From Anaerolinea sp. (GTDB lineage Bacteria > Chloroflexota > Limnocylindria > Limnocylindrales > CSP1-4): a DNA stretch of 33,873 nt. How positions within the stretch are numbered: the stretch's first letter is position 1; every line of letters begins with the position of its first letter. The stretch spans positions 1-33,873 of the forward strand of contig PNKK01000025.1 in assembly GCA_013822395.1 (NCBI GenBank). Reading direction: 5' to 3'. Positions 15,944 through 23,931 of the stretch are shown here, piece by piece. The notes beneath the pieces are model-generated. The model made no database searches. It was not told the DNA's origin and saw only the letters and a program-made list of their open reading frames with translations. Position numbers and translations under genes: made by a program.

Positions 15944-16959
15944 CCGGGCAGCCCGTCCGTTCGACGGAGAAGCCCGGCCGCGTCGAGGATGCGCGGGCCG
16001 TCGCCCACCAGCGTCACCTCGGCCGATTCCCCGGCCAGGAGCACGACCTCGCGCTCGCCGTCGAAGGCAAGGGTCATGGGACCCGCATCCCGCCCGTTCG
16101 GACCCGGGACCACCAGCGCCTCTTCGGGGCGGATCGGCCGCCAGTCGCGGACGAACATGGGGACGACGCGACCCGGGCCGAGCGGGGCCAGGATCGGCCA
16201 GCCCTCGACGCCGAAGCGCAGATGGAGGGCGGCACCCTCCCCGTTGAGCGGGTGGACCATGCCGCCGATGCCGGCCAGTCCGCTGACCGTGGGGTCGCTC
16301 CGGGCGAGAATCGCCTCGGCGAGCAGGTCTGGCTCCCAGATCGCATGAGCGCCCACCCAGGCACCGCGAACGACGGCCACGTCGACGAGGGCGATCATCG
16401 AGCGGCCGTCCTGGATCCGGACGTCGAGCCTGGGCACAGGACGAACATGAACGGCGAGGTCGTCCGGGCGGTTGGAGAACCGGGCGGCCGCAATGCCGGC
16501 CGCGGTCGGGTCGATCGAGACGGCAAAGGCGTTGTTGGTCCCGCCCGGCAGCGGCACGATCACGGCGTCCGGCCAGCCGGCGGCCACCGCACGGTTGGTG
16601 CCGTCACCGCCGAGGGTCACGACACAGGCGACGCCATCCGTGGACATCGCCGCGGCCGCCGCGGCGGTCCCCGCGGCGTCGTCGGCCTCCGCGGCGCCCG
16701 GCAGCCCGACCGGCCGGAGGTCCACCCGGCCCGGGTCGATCGAGATCCCGACGGCCGCCAGCGCCTCGATCGCCCGGGGAACGACGTGACACGGCTCGGG
16801 CATGTACCGGATGCGGGTGGCGCCGCCCGCCAGGAGGCCGGCCAAGACGCGAGCGACCGTGGATGTCCGCTCGTGAACGTCGATCGTGCGGGCGAGCGAC
16901 GTCAATCGCCGCACATCACGTGCGGCGGCGGCGTTGACGATGAGTCCGACGCCTTGCAT
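15940..16959 (-). CDS. acoX: ATP-NAD kinase family protein, AcoX-like
   Basis: A 339-aa member of the ATP-NAD kinase superfamily. The nucleotide-binding signature is VTLGGDGTNRAV, followed by PLPGGTNNAFAV. The N terminus (GLIVNAAAARDVRRLTSLA) and length fit the AcoX family, whose genes sit at the head of acetoin dehydrogenase operons; AcoX biochemical function is unresolved. It is the first gene of this operon, with AAGAGG just before ATG 16959. The 160 bases upstream, to the likely end of the LCP gene, must hold the operon promoter, but no convincing boxes stand out. Because this is not the housekeeping NAD kinase, I do not call it nadK. Confidence 0.8.
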   Translation of the reverse strand: MQGVGLIVNAAAARDVRRLTSLARTIDVHERTSTVARVLAGLLAGGATRIRYMPEPCHVVPRAIEALAAVGISIDPGRVDLRPVGLPGAAEADDAAGTAAAAAAMSTDGVACVVTLGGDGTNRAVAAGWPDAVIVPLPGGTNNAFAVSIDPTAAGIAAARFSNRPDDLAVHVRPVPRLDVRIQDGRSMIALVDVAVVRGAWVGAHAIWEPDLLAEAILARSDPTVSGLAGIGGMVHPLNGEGAALHLRFGVEGWPILAPLGPGRVVPMFVRDWRPIRPEEALVVPGPNGRDAGPMTLAFDGEREVVLLAGESAEVTLVGDGPRILDAAGLLRRTDGLPG

Positions 16960-17119
16960 CGCCTCTTGGCGGAGCCTCGGGTCACGCCCGGTCCGGTTGC
17001 CGGGGCCAGTAGTTTCGTCCCAGTGTCGCAGAGGCGCAAGTGCCGTCCGACCCGCTGTCCGACCCGCCCGACCTGGCGTGGCCCCGGCGTGGCCCGGCGC
17101 GGGCGATCAGCGTCGGAGG

Positions 17120-17329
17120 TCAGGGTGCCGACGGCGTGGGCGAGGGCGACTCGGGCGTGGGGCTCGGCTCGAGCGACGGTGTCGGCGTCGAGGCGGCTGT
17201 CGGCGTGGGCGTGGGCGTCGGCGTGGGCGTCGGCGTGGGCGTCGGTACGGTCGAGCTCGGCTCGGTCGAGGGGCTCGGCGCTACCGATGGGCTCGCGTCG
17301 GGTGACGCGCTTGGCTCGGTCGAGGGGCT
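17120..17329 (-). pseudogene. Frameshifted Pro/Thr/Ser tail of the LCP protein
   Basis: Reading the minus strand one base out of frame from about 17329, the sequence encodes PSPSTEPSASPDASPSVAP, then about nine PT units, then PSLEPSPTPESPSPTPSAP, and stops at 17120-17122. The composition is that of an extracellular linker and continues the PSPSTEP style of the in-frame end. Between the two PSPSTEP units the plus strand reads GGGGCTGGCTCGG where the sister repeat has GGGGCTCGGC, so one base appears to be missing near 17329. The original or true C terminus is probably here. Confidence 0.7.
17197..17252. repeat. Hexamer tandem repeats encoding a (PT)n tract
   Basis: Plus-strand units GTGGGC and GTCGGC alternate about eight times. 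On the minus strand in the frame ending at 17120 they encode a Pro-Thr run. Such a tract is prone to slippage and to assembly errors. Confidence 0.75.
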
Positions 17330-18987
17330 GGCTCGGTCGAGGGGCTCGGCGCGGCGGTCGGGCTGGGCGATGGCGATGGCCGCGGGGCCGCCGTGCAGCC
17401 GCTGACACCGCTGCTGGTCGCCGGGCCGGTGGTCCCGGACGGCTTCGGCAGCGCGTAGTCCGCCGACGGGAGCTGGCCATCGATCGGGAAGAGCTGAGCC
17501 GCCAGCGCACGGATGGACGGGACGTCCGGGATCTGGATCGAGCCGCGCTCGTCGTTCCCCGGTCCGACGAGCGGCTGTCGAACCACCGCTCGATACGTCT
17601 GGTCGCGACCAACCTGGGTCGCGAGGTCCGCCAGGTCGGGCAGGAGGTCGCGCGGGACGTCGGTCTCGATGGTCGAACCGAGCGCCTGGATGAGGCCGAT
17701 CGGGTCGTTCAGGAATCCCCCGCCCACGATCGCATCTCGAATCCCCGACAGCACCTCCTGCTGGCGGGCCGCCCGGGTGAAGTCGCTCTCGCCCGATGCC
17801 TTGCGGACCCGGGCATAGGCGAGTGCCTGCTGGCCATTCAGGCGATGCCGGCCTGCGGTGATGGAGAAGCCGCTCGTGAAGCCGTACTCGTCGTAGCTCG
17901 GGTCGCAGAACGCTCGGGCGACGTTGACCTCCACGCCACCAAGCACGTCCACGACCCGGACGAAGCCCGCGAGGTCGACCTTGGCGTAGTAGTCAATGGG
18001 CATGTTCAGGAGGGTTCCGAGGGCGCCCTTCAGAACATCGAAGCCGGACCCGTTCGAGCCCGGAAACTGGGACGGATTGCGACGCGCATAGGCGACCAGC
18101 GAGTTGATCTTGTCCCGGTACTGCCGGCCATCCGGCAGGGGCACGTCCACCATGTCGCGCGGGATGGAGAGCATCGAGACCGTTCGGGTGGACCGGTCCA
18201 GCGAGACGACGATCATCGTGTCCGTGAGGTAGGTGCGGCGGCCCACGCCGGCGTCCACGCCCACGATCAGGGCGGTGACCCGATCGCCGGTCGGACGCAC
18301 CGACGGCCCCGTCGAGGGGTTCGGGGGCACCGTCGAGAGGAAGCTCGGGTCGGGTACCGGCTCGCCGGACGAGGGCGCCGCGGCGACCGGATCGACGAAG
18401 ATCTGGTCCACCGCCTGGCGGGCGACCTCGGTGGCGTAGCCGGCGTATGCCTGGGGCGCAATCACGAAGAGCAGCAGGACGACGATCGGGAGCAGGTCGC
18501 GCCGCCCCGGCCGCGGGAGTGCCGGATCGAAGAGGCTGGACCCGACCGCGATCAGCCGCGATGCGAGCAGCAGGGCCTGGGCGGCCAGCAGCGCCCAGAT
18601 CACCTCCCACGACAGAAGTGACGCGGCCAGCCGGGGACCGGAGGTCGTGGCGACCATCCACAGGGCGGTGGCCACCATCAGCAGCAGCGGCGAGGCGAAC
18701 AGGAGGGCGCGCCAGCGGCGACCGCTGACGAGGTGACCAAGGCCGGGGATCAGGGCATCGAGAACGGCGGGCAGGTAGCGCGACCCTCGGCGTGCCGGCG
18801 AGAGGGGCGGCGTGCTCGGCGACCCGAGCACCACGGTTTCCTCGCCGGGCGCAACGTACGCCCCGGCGACGAGATGCTTGGCATCGTCGGCCCCGAGGTC
18901 GAGCGGCTTGTCCACGCGGTCGGCCGGCACGCCGTCGGCCGGCACGCCGTCGGGCGGCTGGTCCGTGCGGTCGGCCGGCAGATCCAC
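17281..18987 (-). CDS. LytR-CpsA-Psr (LCP) family cell-envelope protein
   Basis: A 568-aa membrane-anchored protein with an extracytoplasmic LCP domain; LCP proteins transfer glycopolymers from lipid carriers to peptidoglycan or similar acceptors. From the N terminus: a cytoplasmic Pro/Asp-rich segment, three hydrophobic helices (about 94-113, 123-147, 164-183), then the LCP domain with TDTMIVVSLD, SIPRDMV, KINSLVAYA, FVRVVDVLGGVEVNV, GRHRLNGQQALAYARVR and FTRAARQQEVL. A Pro/Ser tail ends at 17281, but this is after a likely one-base frameshift. I chose GTG 18987, which follows a TACCCT box closely; ATG 19119 in the same frame is the alternative, and the still longer frame to 19563 would overlap the divergent TPM gene. 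Confidence 0.83.
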   Translation of the reverse strand: MDLPADRTDQPPDGVPADGVPADRVDKPLDLGADDAKHLVAGAYVAPGEETVVLGSPSTPPLSPARRGSRYLPAVLDALIPGLGHLVSGRRWRALLFASPLLLMVATALWMVATTSGPRLAASLLSWEVIWALLAAQALLLASRLIAVGSSLFDPALPRPGRRDLLPIVVLLLFVIAPQAYAGYATEVARQAVDQIFVDPVAAAPSSGEPVPDPSFLSTVPPNPSTGPSVRPTGDRVTALIVGVDAGVGRRTYLTDTMIVVSLDRSTRTVSMLSIPRDMVDVPLPDGRQYRDKINSLVAYARRNPSQFPGSNGSGFDVLKGALGTLLNMPIDYYAKVDLAGFVRVVDVLGGVEVNVARAFCDPSYDEYGFTSGFSITAGRHRLNGQQALAYARVRKASGESDFTRAARQQEVLSGIRDAIVGGGFLNDPIGLIQALGSTIETDVPRDLLPDLADLATQVGRDQTYRAVVRQPLVGPGNDERGSIQIPDVPSIRALAAQLFPIDGQLPSADYALPKPSGTTGPATSSGVSGCTAAPRPSPSPSPTAAPSPSTEPAPRPSQARHPTRAHR

Positions 18988-19013
18988 GGGCCGCAGGGTA
19001 GCAGGGGCCGGTC

Positions 19014-19086
19014 GTCTGAGCCCCGGGGGATATCCCTGAGCCCGGGGTCGGTCGTCTGAGCCCCGGGGTTGTCTGAGCCCCGCGGG
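19014..19086. repeat. Four spaced CTGAGCCCCGGGG repeats upstream of the LCP gene
   Basis: The unit (G/C)(T/C)CTGAGCCCCGGGG begins at 19014, 19034, 19054 and 19071, so spacing is 20, 20 and 17 bases, about two helical turns. Each contains CCCCGGGG or a close variant. They lie in the 304-base stretch between the LCP start (18987) and the divergent TPM gene (19292). Apart from these repeats and repeated GACAAT words near 19225-19241, I see no gene in this stretch. If the LCP protein starts at 19119 instead, the repeats would be coding. Confidence 0.6.
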
Positions 19087-19291
19087 AGTCGAGGAGGCCG
19101 CCGACAAGGGTCCGGCCATCGGAAGCACGCCGGCCAGACTGGCATGTGGCTCCGGTTCTCGGGGCGACCGGCGGGGTGATCCGATCGGGCCGGGTGGCCC
19201 ATCCCGCCGCGGCGTCGGTCGCGCGACAATCGCGGGACAATGGGTCCCGTCCCGGGCGCCCGGTCCAACCACCTTCGCGACGAGGAGTTCG

Positions 19292-21457
19292 ATGTCCACG
19301 GCGATCCCCCACCAGCACCAGGCGTTCCGCCTGGGTGCGGCCGCGGCCGTTGCGTTCGCCGTCCTGCTGTCGGTCCTCCCCGCGGTCCTCGCCGCGTCAC
19401 CGCAGCGCCTGGCCGGTCCCATCACGGACGATGTCGGCGCGCTCGGCGGGAGCACGTCCGGCGCCCAGGCCACACTCGACGATCTCCAGCGAGCCACCGG
19501 CGTCCAGCTCTGGGTCTGGTACACGGACACGCTCGGCAGCCGTGCGCCCGGCGACTTCGCCACCGCGACGGCCCAGACGAGCGGTCTCGGGACGACTGAC
19601 CTCCTCCTCGTGATCGCTCTGGACGACCGGGCCTACGGGTACTGGAAGGGCGACAACGTCAAGATCTCCAACGCGGAGCTGGAACGGGTTCTCTCGCAGG
19701 ACATGGAGCCCGCCCTCCGCTCGACCGACTACCTCGGTGCGATCGCGGCGACGGCAGACGGGCTCCGGGCGGCAATGGGAGGAGTCACGCCCGGCGACGG
19801 GGTCACGCCGGGCGACGGCGTGGTCACGCCCCAAACCGGTGGCTCATTGGTGGGCAGTATCCTCACGGTGCTCGTCGGCGTAGGCCTCGTCGTCGCGGGT
19901 GGCTGGTTCGTCCTGTCCGCCTGGTCGCGCCGCCGCTTCGGCGCGCGAGAGGCCGCGGAAGGTGCCGGCGGCGGGGTCGTGGGTACCCCGGCCGGCCCCA
20001 ACGCGGACCTCGCCGCGATGGAACCAGACCAGCTGGACGAGCTCGCCAACCGGATCCTCGTCGAGACCGACGACACGATCCGCGACTCGGACCAGGAGAT
20101 CGGCTTCGCGCAGGCGCAGTTCGGCGACGAGGCGGCGGCACCGTTCATCGCCGCAACCGCCGCGGCCAGGGAGGACCTCAGGGGCGCCTTCACGATCCGC
20201 CAGCAGCTCGACGACGCGACCCCGGAGGACGCGCCCACCAGGCGGCGGATGCTGACCGATCTCATCGTCGCGTGCCGGACGGCCCAGGATCGCCTGCGAG
20301 CCGAGACTCGCCGCTTCGAAGAGCTTCGGGCGCTCGAGAAGGCGTCCCCGGACATCCTGGCGAAGCTGCCTGCGAGGGCGGATGAGCTCGAGGCCCGGCT
20401 TCCGGCCGCCGCGGCAACCATGGCGCAACTGGCCGAGTATGCGGACGCGGACTGGCAGGCGGTCGCCGGCAGCGTGGACAACGCCCGGACGCGGATCGCC
20501 GCCGTGCGAGAAGCGGCGGACCAGGGCACCAGGGCACTGGCCGCCGGTGGCACCGACGCCACCCGCGTCGCGGCTCAGGCAGCCCGACTCGGCGAGGACG
20601 GGCTGGCCCAGGGAGCCGCCTTCCTCGACGCGATCGACCGCCTCGCCGCGGAGCTGAACGAGGCGCGCGCGAAGGTCGGCACCGAGCTCGCCGCGGCAGA
20701 GGCAGATCTCGCCACGGCGAAGGCCTCGGCCGGCGCGGCTCCACCGGACGCCGGTGTTGCCCGCCGGCTCGCGGAGGCCGAGCAACTGCTCGTCGAGGCC
20801 CGGACGGCCCTGGATCCACCGAAGCCGGACGTGACCGGGGCGTACGACAAGGTCCGCCGCGCGGACGAGATCGCCGATGCGGTGGAAAAGGGCTTCCGGA
20901 CGGCCCGGGAACAGCAGGCGCGCGACGCCGCCCGGCTGGAGGCCGGGCTGCGGGCCGCCAGGATGGCCGTGACCCGCGCATCGGACTACGTGGGCGGCCA
21001 GCGCGGCGGGATCGGGACCCAGGCCCGCACGCGCCTCGCCGAGGCGACGCGCCGCCTGGAGCAGGCCACCGCGCTGGCGTCCACGGACCCCGCCGCGGCC
21101 CTCGCCGAGGCCGACCGGGCGACTCGACTCGCCGCGGAGGCGCAGCGGCTCGCGGAAGAGGATTACGGCGGCTGGGACGACCCGTTCCGTGGCGGGAGAG
21201 GCGGTGGCGGCGGACACGGTCGGGGTCGGCGCCGGGGCGGTGGCCACGGAGGTGGCGACGGCTCGGACATCGCCGGCGCGATCATCGGCGGCATCATCGG
21301 CGGCCTGCTGGCCGGCGGGGGCGGGCACCGCGGCGGTGGCTTCGGTGGCTTCGGTGGCTTCGGTGGCGGGGGCGGCGGATTCGGTGGCTTCGGCGGTTCG
21401 TCGGGCGGCGGGAGCTTCGGTGGGGGCGGAGGGTCCTCCGGGGGCGGCCGATGGTGA
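19292..21457 (+). CDS. TPM-domain exported protein with Gly-rich tail
   Basis: A 721-aa protein. Residues 1-35 are a signal peptide (hydrophobic AAAAVAFAVLLSVLPAVLAA). Residues about 38-165 form a TPM domain (PITDDVGALGG, then TGVQLWVWYTDTLGS, TTDLLLVIALDDRAYGYW). A linker with repeated GVTPGDG leads to a membrane helix at about 188-210. The long following part is Ala/Glu/Arg-rich with coiled-coil character, and the last 95 residues are Gly-rich with GGF repeats ending in GGGGSSGGGRW, as in many TPM proteins. The TPM domain would therefore be outside and the coiled coil inside. GAGGAG precedes the ATG. It is followed by a PspA gene, whose coiled-coil product may work with it in membrane-stress protection; this link is inference. 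Confidence 0.82.
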   Translation: MSTAIPHQHQAFRLGAAAAVAFAVLLSVLPAVLAASPQRLAGPITDDVGALGGSTSGAQATLDDLQRATGVQLWVWYTDTLGSRAPGDFATATAQTSGLGTTDLLLVIALDDRAYGYWKGDNVKISNAELERVLSQDMEPALRSTDYLGAIAATADGLRAAMGGVTPGDGVTPGDGVVTPQTGGSLVGSILTVLVGVGLVVAGGWFVLSAWSRRRFGAREAAEGAGGGVVGTPAGPNADLAAMEPDQLDELANRILVETDDTIRDSDQEIGFAQAQFGDEAAAPFIAATAAAREDLRGAFTIRQQLDDATPEDAPTRRRMLTDLIVACRTAQDRLRAETRRFEELRALEKASPDILAKLPARADELEARLPAAAATMAQLAEYADADWQAVAGSVDNARTRIAAVREAADQGTRALAAGGTDATRVAAQAARLGEDGLAQGAAFLDAIDRLAAELNEARAKVGTELAAAEADLATAKASAGAAPPDAGVARRLAEAEQLLVEARTALDPPKPDVTGAYDKVRRADEIADAVEKGFRTAREQQARDAARLEAGLRAARMAVTRASDYVGGQRGGIGTQARTRLAEATRRLEQATALASTDPAAALAEADRATRLAAEAQRLAEEDYGGWDDPFRGGRGGGGGHGRGRRRGGGHGGGDGSDIAGAIIGGIIGGLLAGGGGHRGGGFGGFGGFGGGGGGFGGFGGSSGGGSFGGGGGSSGGGRW
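21335..21361 (+). repeat. 9-bp tandem repeat coding GGF
   Basis: GGTGGCTTC occurs three times in tandem inside the Gly-rich tail of the TPM protein, encoding Gly-Gly-Phe units. Further GGF-like units follow. Confidence 0.7.
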
Positions 21458-21548
21458 CGCGGATCGAGCCTTCGCCGCTGCCGTCGAGCGACGCCATTCG
21501 CCGTCGAGACGGTGCGATCCGCCATCGAGGCGGCGACATCGAACGGTG

Positions 21549-21571
21549 GCGACCGGCCTCCGGCCGGTCGC
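21549..21571 (+). terminator. 10-bp hairpin between the TPM and pspA genes
   Basis: GCGACCGGCC (21549-21558) and GGCCGGTCGC (21562-21571) pair perfectly around a 3-base loop. No T run follows. TAGCAT at 21573-21578 directly after it could be the -10 box for pspA, so the inverted repeat could equally be an operator over that promoter. Confidence 0.45.
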
Positions 21572-21696
21572 AGTAGCATGGGCACGGACGGACCGGGCGC
21601 CCCCGCGGCGAGCCCGGTCCGCTCGACTGCCGGGTGAGAGTCGATCCACAATGACGCCGAGAATCGGCGCGGGACAGCACGAAGGGGAGCCACGTC

Positions 21697-22410
21697 ATGG
21701 CCCAATCCTCGATCCTCGGACGCATGGGACAGCTCGTCCGAGCCAACATCAACGCCCTGCTCGACAGCGCGGAAGACCCGGAGAAGATGCTGGACCAGAT
21801 GGTCCGTGATTACACGGACAGCATCCGCGAGGCGGAGGAGGCGGTGGCCCAGACCATCGGCAACCTGCGTCTCCAGGAGGATGACGCGAAGGAGGCCGGC
21901 GAGGCCGCGGCGGAGTGGGGCTCCAAGGCCGCAGCGGCATCGAAGCGGGCGGACGAGATGCGGGCGGCCGGCAACGTCGCCGACGCCGACCGGTTCGACA
22001 ACCTCGCCAAGATCGCCATCAAGCGGCAGATCGGCTACGAGGACCAGGTCAAGGCGTTCGGCCCCCAGATCGAGCAGCAGACCGCACTCGTCAGCCAGCT
22101 CAAGGACGGCCTCAACGTGATGCGGGCGAAGCGCGAGGAGCTCGTCCAGAAGAAGGACCAGCTGATCGCGCGGGCCAAGATGGCGCAGGCACAGGTCCAG
22201 GTCCAGCAGTCGATCAAGAGCGTCAACATCATGGACCCCACGAGCGAGGTCGCCCGCTTCGAGGAGAAGATCCGCCGGGAAGAGGCGAAGGCCAAGGGGA
22301 TGGCGGAGGTCGCCGCGAGCTCCCTCGACGCCCAGTTCGAGAGCCTCGACGACGCGGCCTCCGACCTCGACGTGGACGCTCGCCTAGCCGCCCTCAAGGC
22401 GGGCGGCTGA
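21697..22410 (+). CDS. pspA: PspA/IM30 family membrane-stress protein
   Basis: A 237-aa, almost wholly helical coiled-coil protein of the PspA/IM30 (Vipp1) ESCRT-III-like family, which assembles on the cytoplasmic face of damaged membranes. The start (ILGRMGQLVRANINALLDSA, then EDPEKMLDQMVRDY) is the diagnostic family N terminus with its amphipathic helix. Long charged heptad-rich helices and a TSEVARFEEKIRREEAKAKG segment follow. GGGGAG lies about 8 bases before ATG 21697. It stands downstream of the TPM gene in the same direction, separated by 239 bases with a hairpin and a possible promoter of its own. Confidence 0.92.
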   Translation: MAQSSILGRMGQLVRANINALLDSAEDPEKMLDQMVRDYTDSIREAEEAVAQTIGNLRLQEDDAKEAGEAAAEWGSKAAAASKRADEMRAAGNVADADRFDNLAKIAIKRQIGYEDQVKAFGPQIEQQTALVSQLKDGLNVMRAKREELVQKKDQLIARAKMAQAQVQVQQSIKSVNIMDPTSEVARFEEKIRREEAKAKGMAEVAASSLDAQFESLDDAASDLDVDARLAALKAGG

Positions 22411-22424
22411 CGCTCGGATCAGCA

Positions 22425-22469
22425 AGGTCGGCCCCCGCCTGAGGCCGGCCTCTGCCTGAGGGCCGACCT
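22425..22469. terminator. Hairpin between convergent pspA and lysA
   Basis: AGGTCGGCCC (22425-22434) and GGGCCGACCT (22460-22469) are perfectly complementary; the 25-base loop holds a second palindrome, GAGGCCGGCCTC (22441-22452). It starts 15 bases after the pspA stop and faces the end of lysA, so it probably ends transcription from both sides. Confidence 0.6.
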
Positions 22470-22487
22470 CCGTCGTGCCGCGCGACG

Positions 22488-22565
22488 GTCTGCCGATCGC
22501 GTCTGCCGATCGCGCCCGGCTGGTCAGCGGCGCCCGATCAGCGCCGCGCCGTCAGCGCCGCGCCG
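22488..22565. repeat. Two short tandem duplications at the lysA 3' end
   Basis: GTCTGCCGATCGC is duplicated at 22488-22500 and 22501-22513, and TCAGCGCCGCGCCG at 22538-22551 and 22552-22565. The second pair contains the lysA stop codon (complement of 22552-22554), so the duplication adds a spare stop copy downstream. Confidence 0.75.
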
Positions 22566-23931
22566 ACCACTCCGGCACCGACTGCCACGCCAGCCACGCC
22601 TCCGGCTCCAGGCGGGGCCGGAGAAGCGCAGCCTGTCCGCCGCGGACGGCGACCTCGGCCGGAATCGGGTGGGAGAGGAAGAACGGCATCGCCTCGGTGA
22701 AGCCGTAGGCGCCGACGTCCAGGACCGCCACGAGGTCACCGGGCTCGGGGATCGCCAGCATCACCTCCGTGGCGAGGATGTCGAGTCCCGAGCAGAGGGG
22801 ACCGGCGACGGTGACCGGGACGAACCGGCCGGCGCCCTCCCCTGACCCGCTCAGGCGCCGGACCCGATGCTCCTGGCCCACGAGCGCCGGCCGGAGCACG
22901 TGGTGGATCCCCCCGTCGAGGATGACCACCTCCCGGCCGTCGACGAGCTTCCGATCGACGACCCGGGCCACGTACGCGCCGGCCGGTCCGACGAGGAACC
23001 GGCCCGGCTCCAGGAGCAGGCGCGCCTCCCGGGTGACCGGATCGGCGGACCATTCCGTGGCAAGCGCCGCGAGGCGGCGGCCGAGGCCGACCAGGTCGAG
23101 TGACTCCTCGTGCACCTCATACGCGATCCCGAGCCCGCCGCCCGCGTCCACGAGCCGGAGCGGGAACCCGGCCGCGACCGCGAGCGCGCGAGCGGCGGTC
23201 ATCGTCGCCGCGATGTGATCCGCGAGCGCCCCCGCATCGAGGACGTTGGATGCGCCGAAGGCATGGAGTCCAATCGGCTCGAGGTGGGGTGAGCGCACCC
23301 CGAACCGGGCTGCCTCGAGGAGGTCCTCCGAGCCCATGCCGAACTTGCCGGCCCCGTCGTCGCCGACGAGGCGGACCCGCTCGAGCCGAGCCTCCGGGGC
23401 AACCGCGGCTCGAAGGAGGATGGGCACCCGCCGGCCGGCCGAGGCAGCGATCGCCTCGAGCCGACGGAGCTCCCCCGGCGACTCGACCGTCACCGCCCGG
23501 AGGCCGGCCCGGACCGCGCCGTGGAGCTCGTCATCGCGCTTGCCGGGGCCGGTCATGACGATGACGGGCGCCGGGATTCCGGCCCGGAGGGCGGTGGCGA
23601 GCTCCCCGCCGGAGGCGACGTCCGCGCCGAGGCCCAGCTCGGCCAGATGCGCGACGACGCCGAGCGCCGGGTTCGCCTTCAGGGCATAGGCGAGCTCGAA
23701 CGACGGCGGCAGGACGGCGCGGAGCGCCGCCACCTGGCGGGACACGACATCGAGGTCATAGACGTAGAGCGGGGTCCCGAACTGCCCGGCCAGACCCTCC
23801 GGATCCATGCCCCCGAGACGGCCTGCCCGGAGAATCTCGTTGCGCGCCGGTGGGCGGCCGCGCCGAGGCCCAGCGTGCGTGTCCGCGGACGAGGGGCGGG
23901 CGGGAACGGTCGAGAGGCGGGCGACGCTCAT
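22552..23931 (-). CDS. lysA: Diaminopimelate decarboxylase
   Basis: A 459-aa fold-III pyridoxal-phosphate decarboxylase that makes L-lysine from meso-diaminopimelate, the last step of the pathway. The PLP Lys is in FELAYALKANP; LGLGADVASGGEL, KFGM, and the segment around DAGGGLGI are the barrel-side cofactor motifs. The C-terminal beta domain has the active-site PLCSGLDIL (Cys donated across the dimer) and VGAYGFTEA. About 40 extra residues, Pro/Arg-rich, precede the catalytic core. ATG 23931 overlaps the dapD stop by ATGA; the much longer upstream open frame is a shadow of dapD and dapA. Last gene of dapB-dapA-dapD-lysA. Confidence 0.93.
   Translation of the reverse strand: MSVARLSTVPARPSSADTHAGPRRGRPPARNEILRAGRLGGMDPEGLAGQFGTPLYVYDLDVVSRQVAALRAVLPPSFELAYALKANPALGVVAHLAELGLGADVASGGELATALRAGIPAPVIVMTGPGKRDDELHGAVRAGLRAVTVESPGELRRLEAIAASAGRRVPILLRAAVAPEARLERVRLVGDDGAGKFGMGSEDLLEAARFGVRSPHLEPIGLHAFGASNVLDAGALADHIAATMTAARALAVAAGFPLRLVDAGGGLGIAYEVHEESLDLVGLGRRLAALATEWSADPVTREARLLLEPGRFLVGPAGAYVARVVDRKLVDGREVVILDGGIHHVLRPALVGQEHRVRRLSGSGEGAGRFVPVTVAGPLCSGLDILATEVMLAIPEPGDLVAVLDVGAYGFTEAMPFFLSHPIPAEVAVRGGQAALLRPRLEPEAWLAWQSVPEWSARR

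Noticed and set aside
13622..18621. Long plus-strand open frames at 13622-15382 and 15937-18621
   Set aside because: They are antisense to acoB, acoA, lplA, acoX and the LCP gene, with Arg/Asp/Gly-rich composition typical of GC-rich shadow frames.
18988..19563. LCP protein start at 19563
   Set aside because: It would overlap the start and signal-peptide region of the divergent TPM gene, and residues before the GTG at 18987 look non-coding.
22488..22565. CRISPR-like array
   Set aside because: Only two adjacent copies of each of two short units without spacers; no CRISPR array or cas gene is visible in the window.
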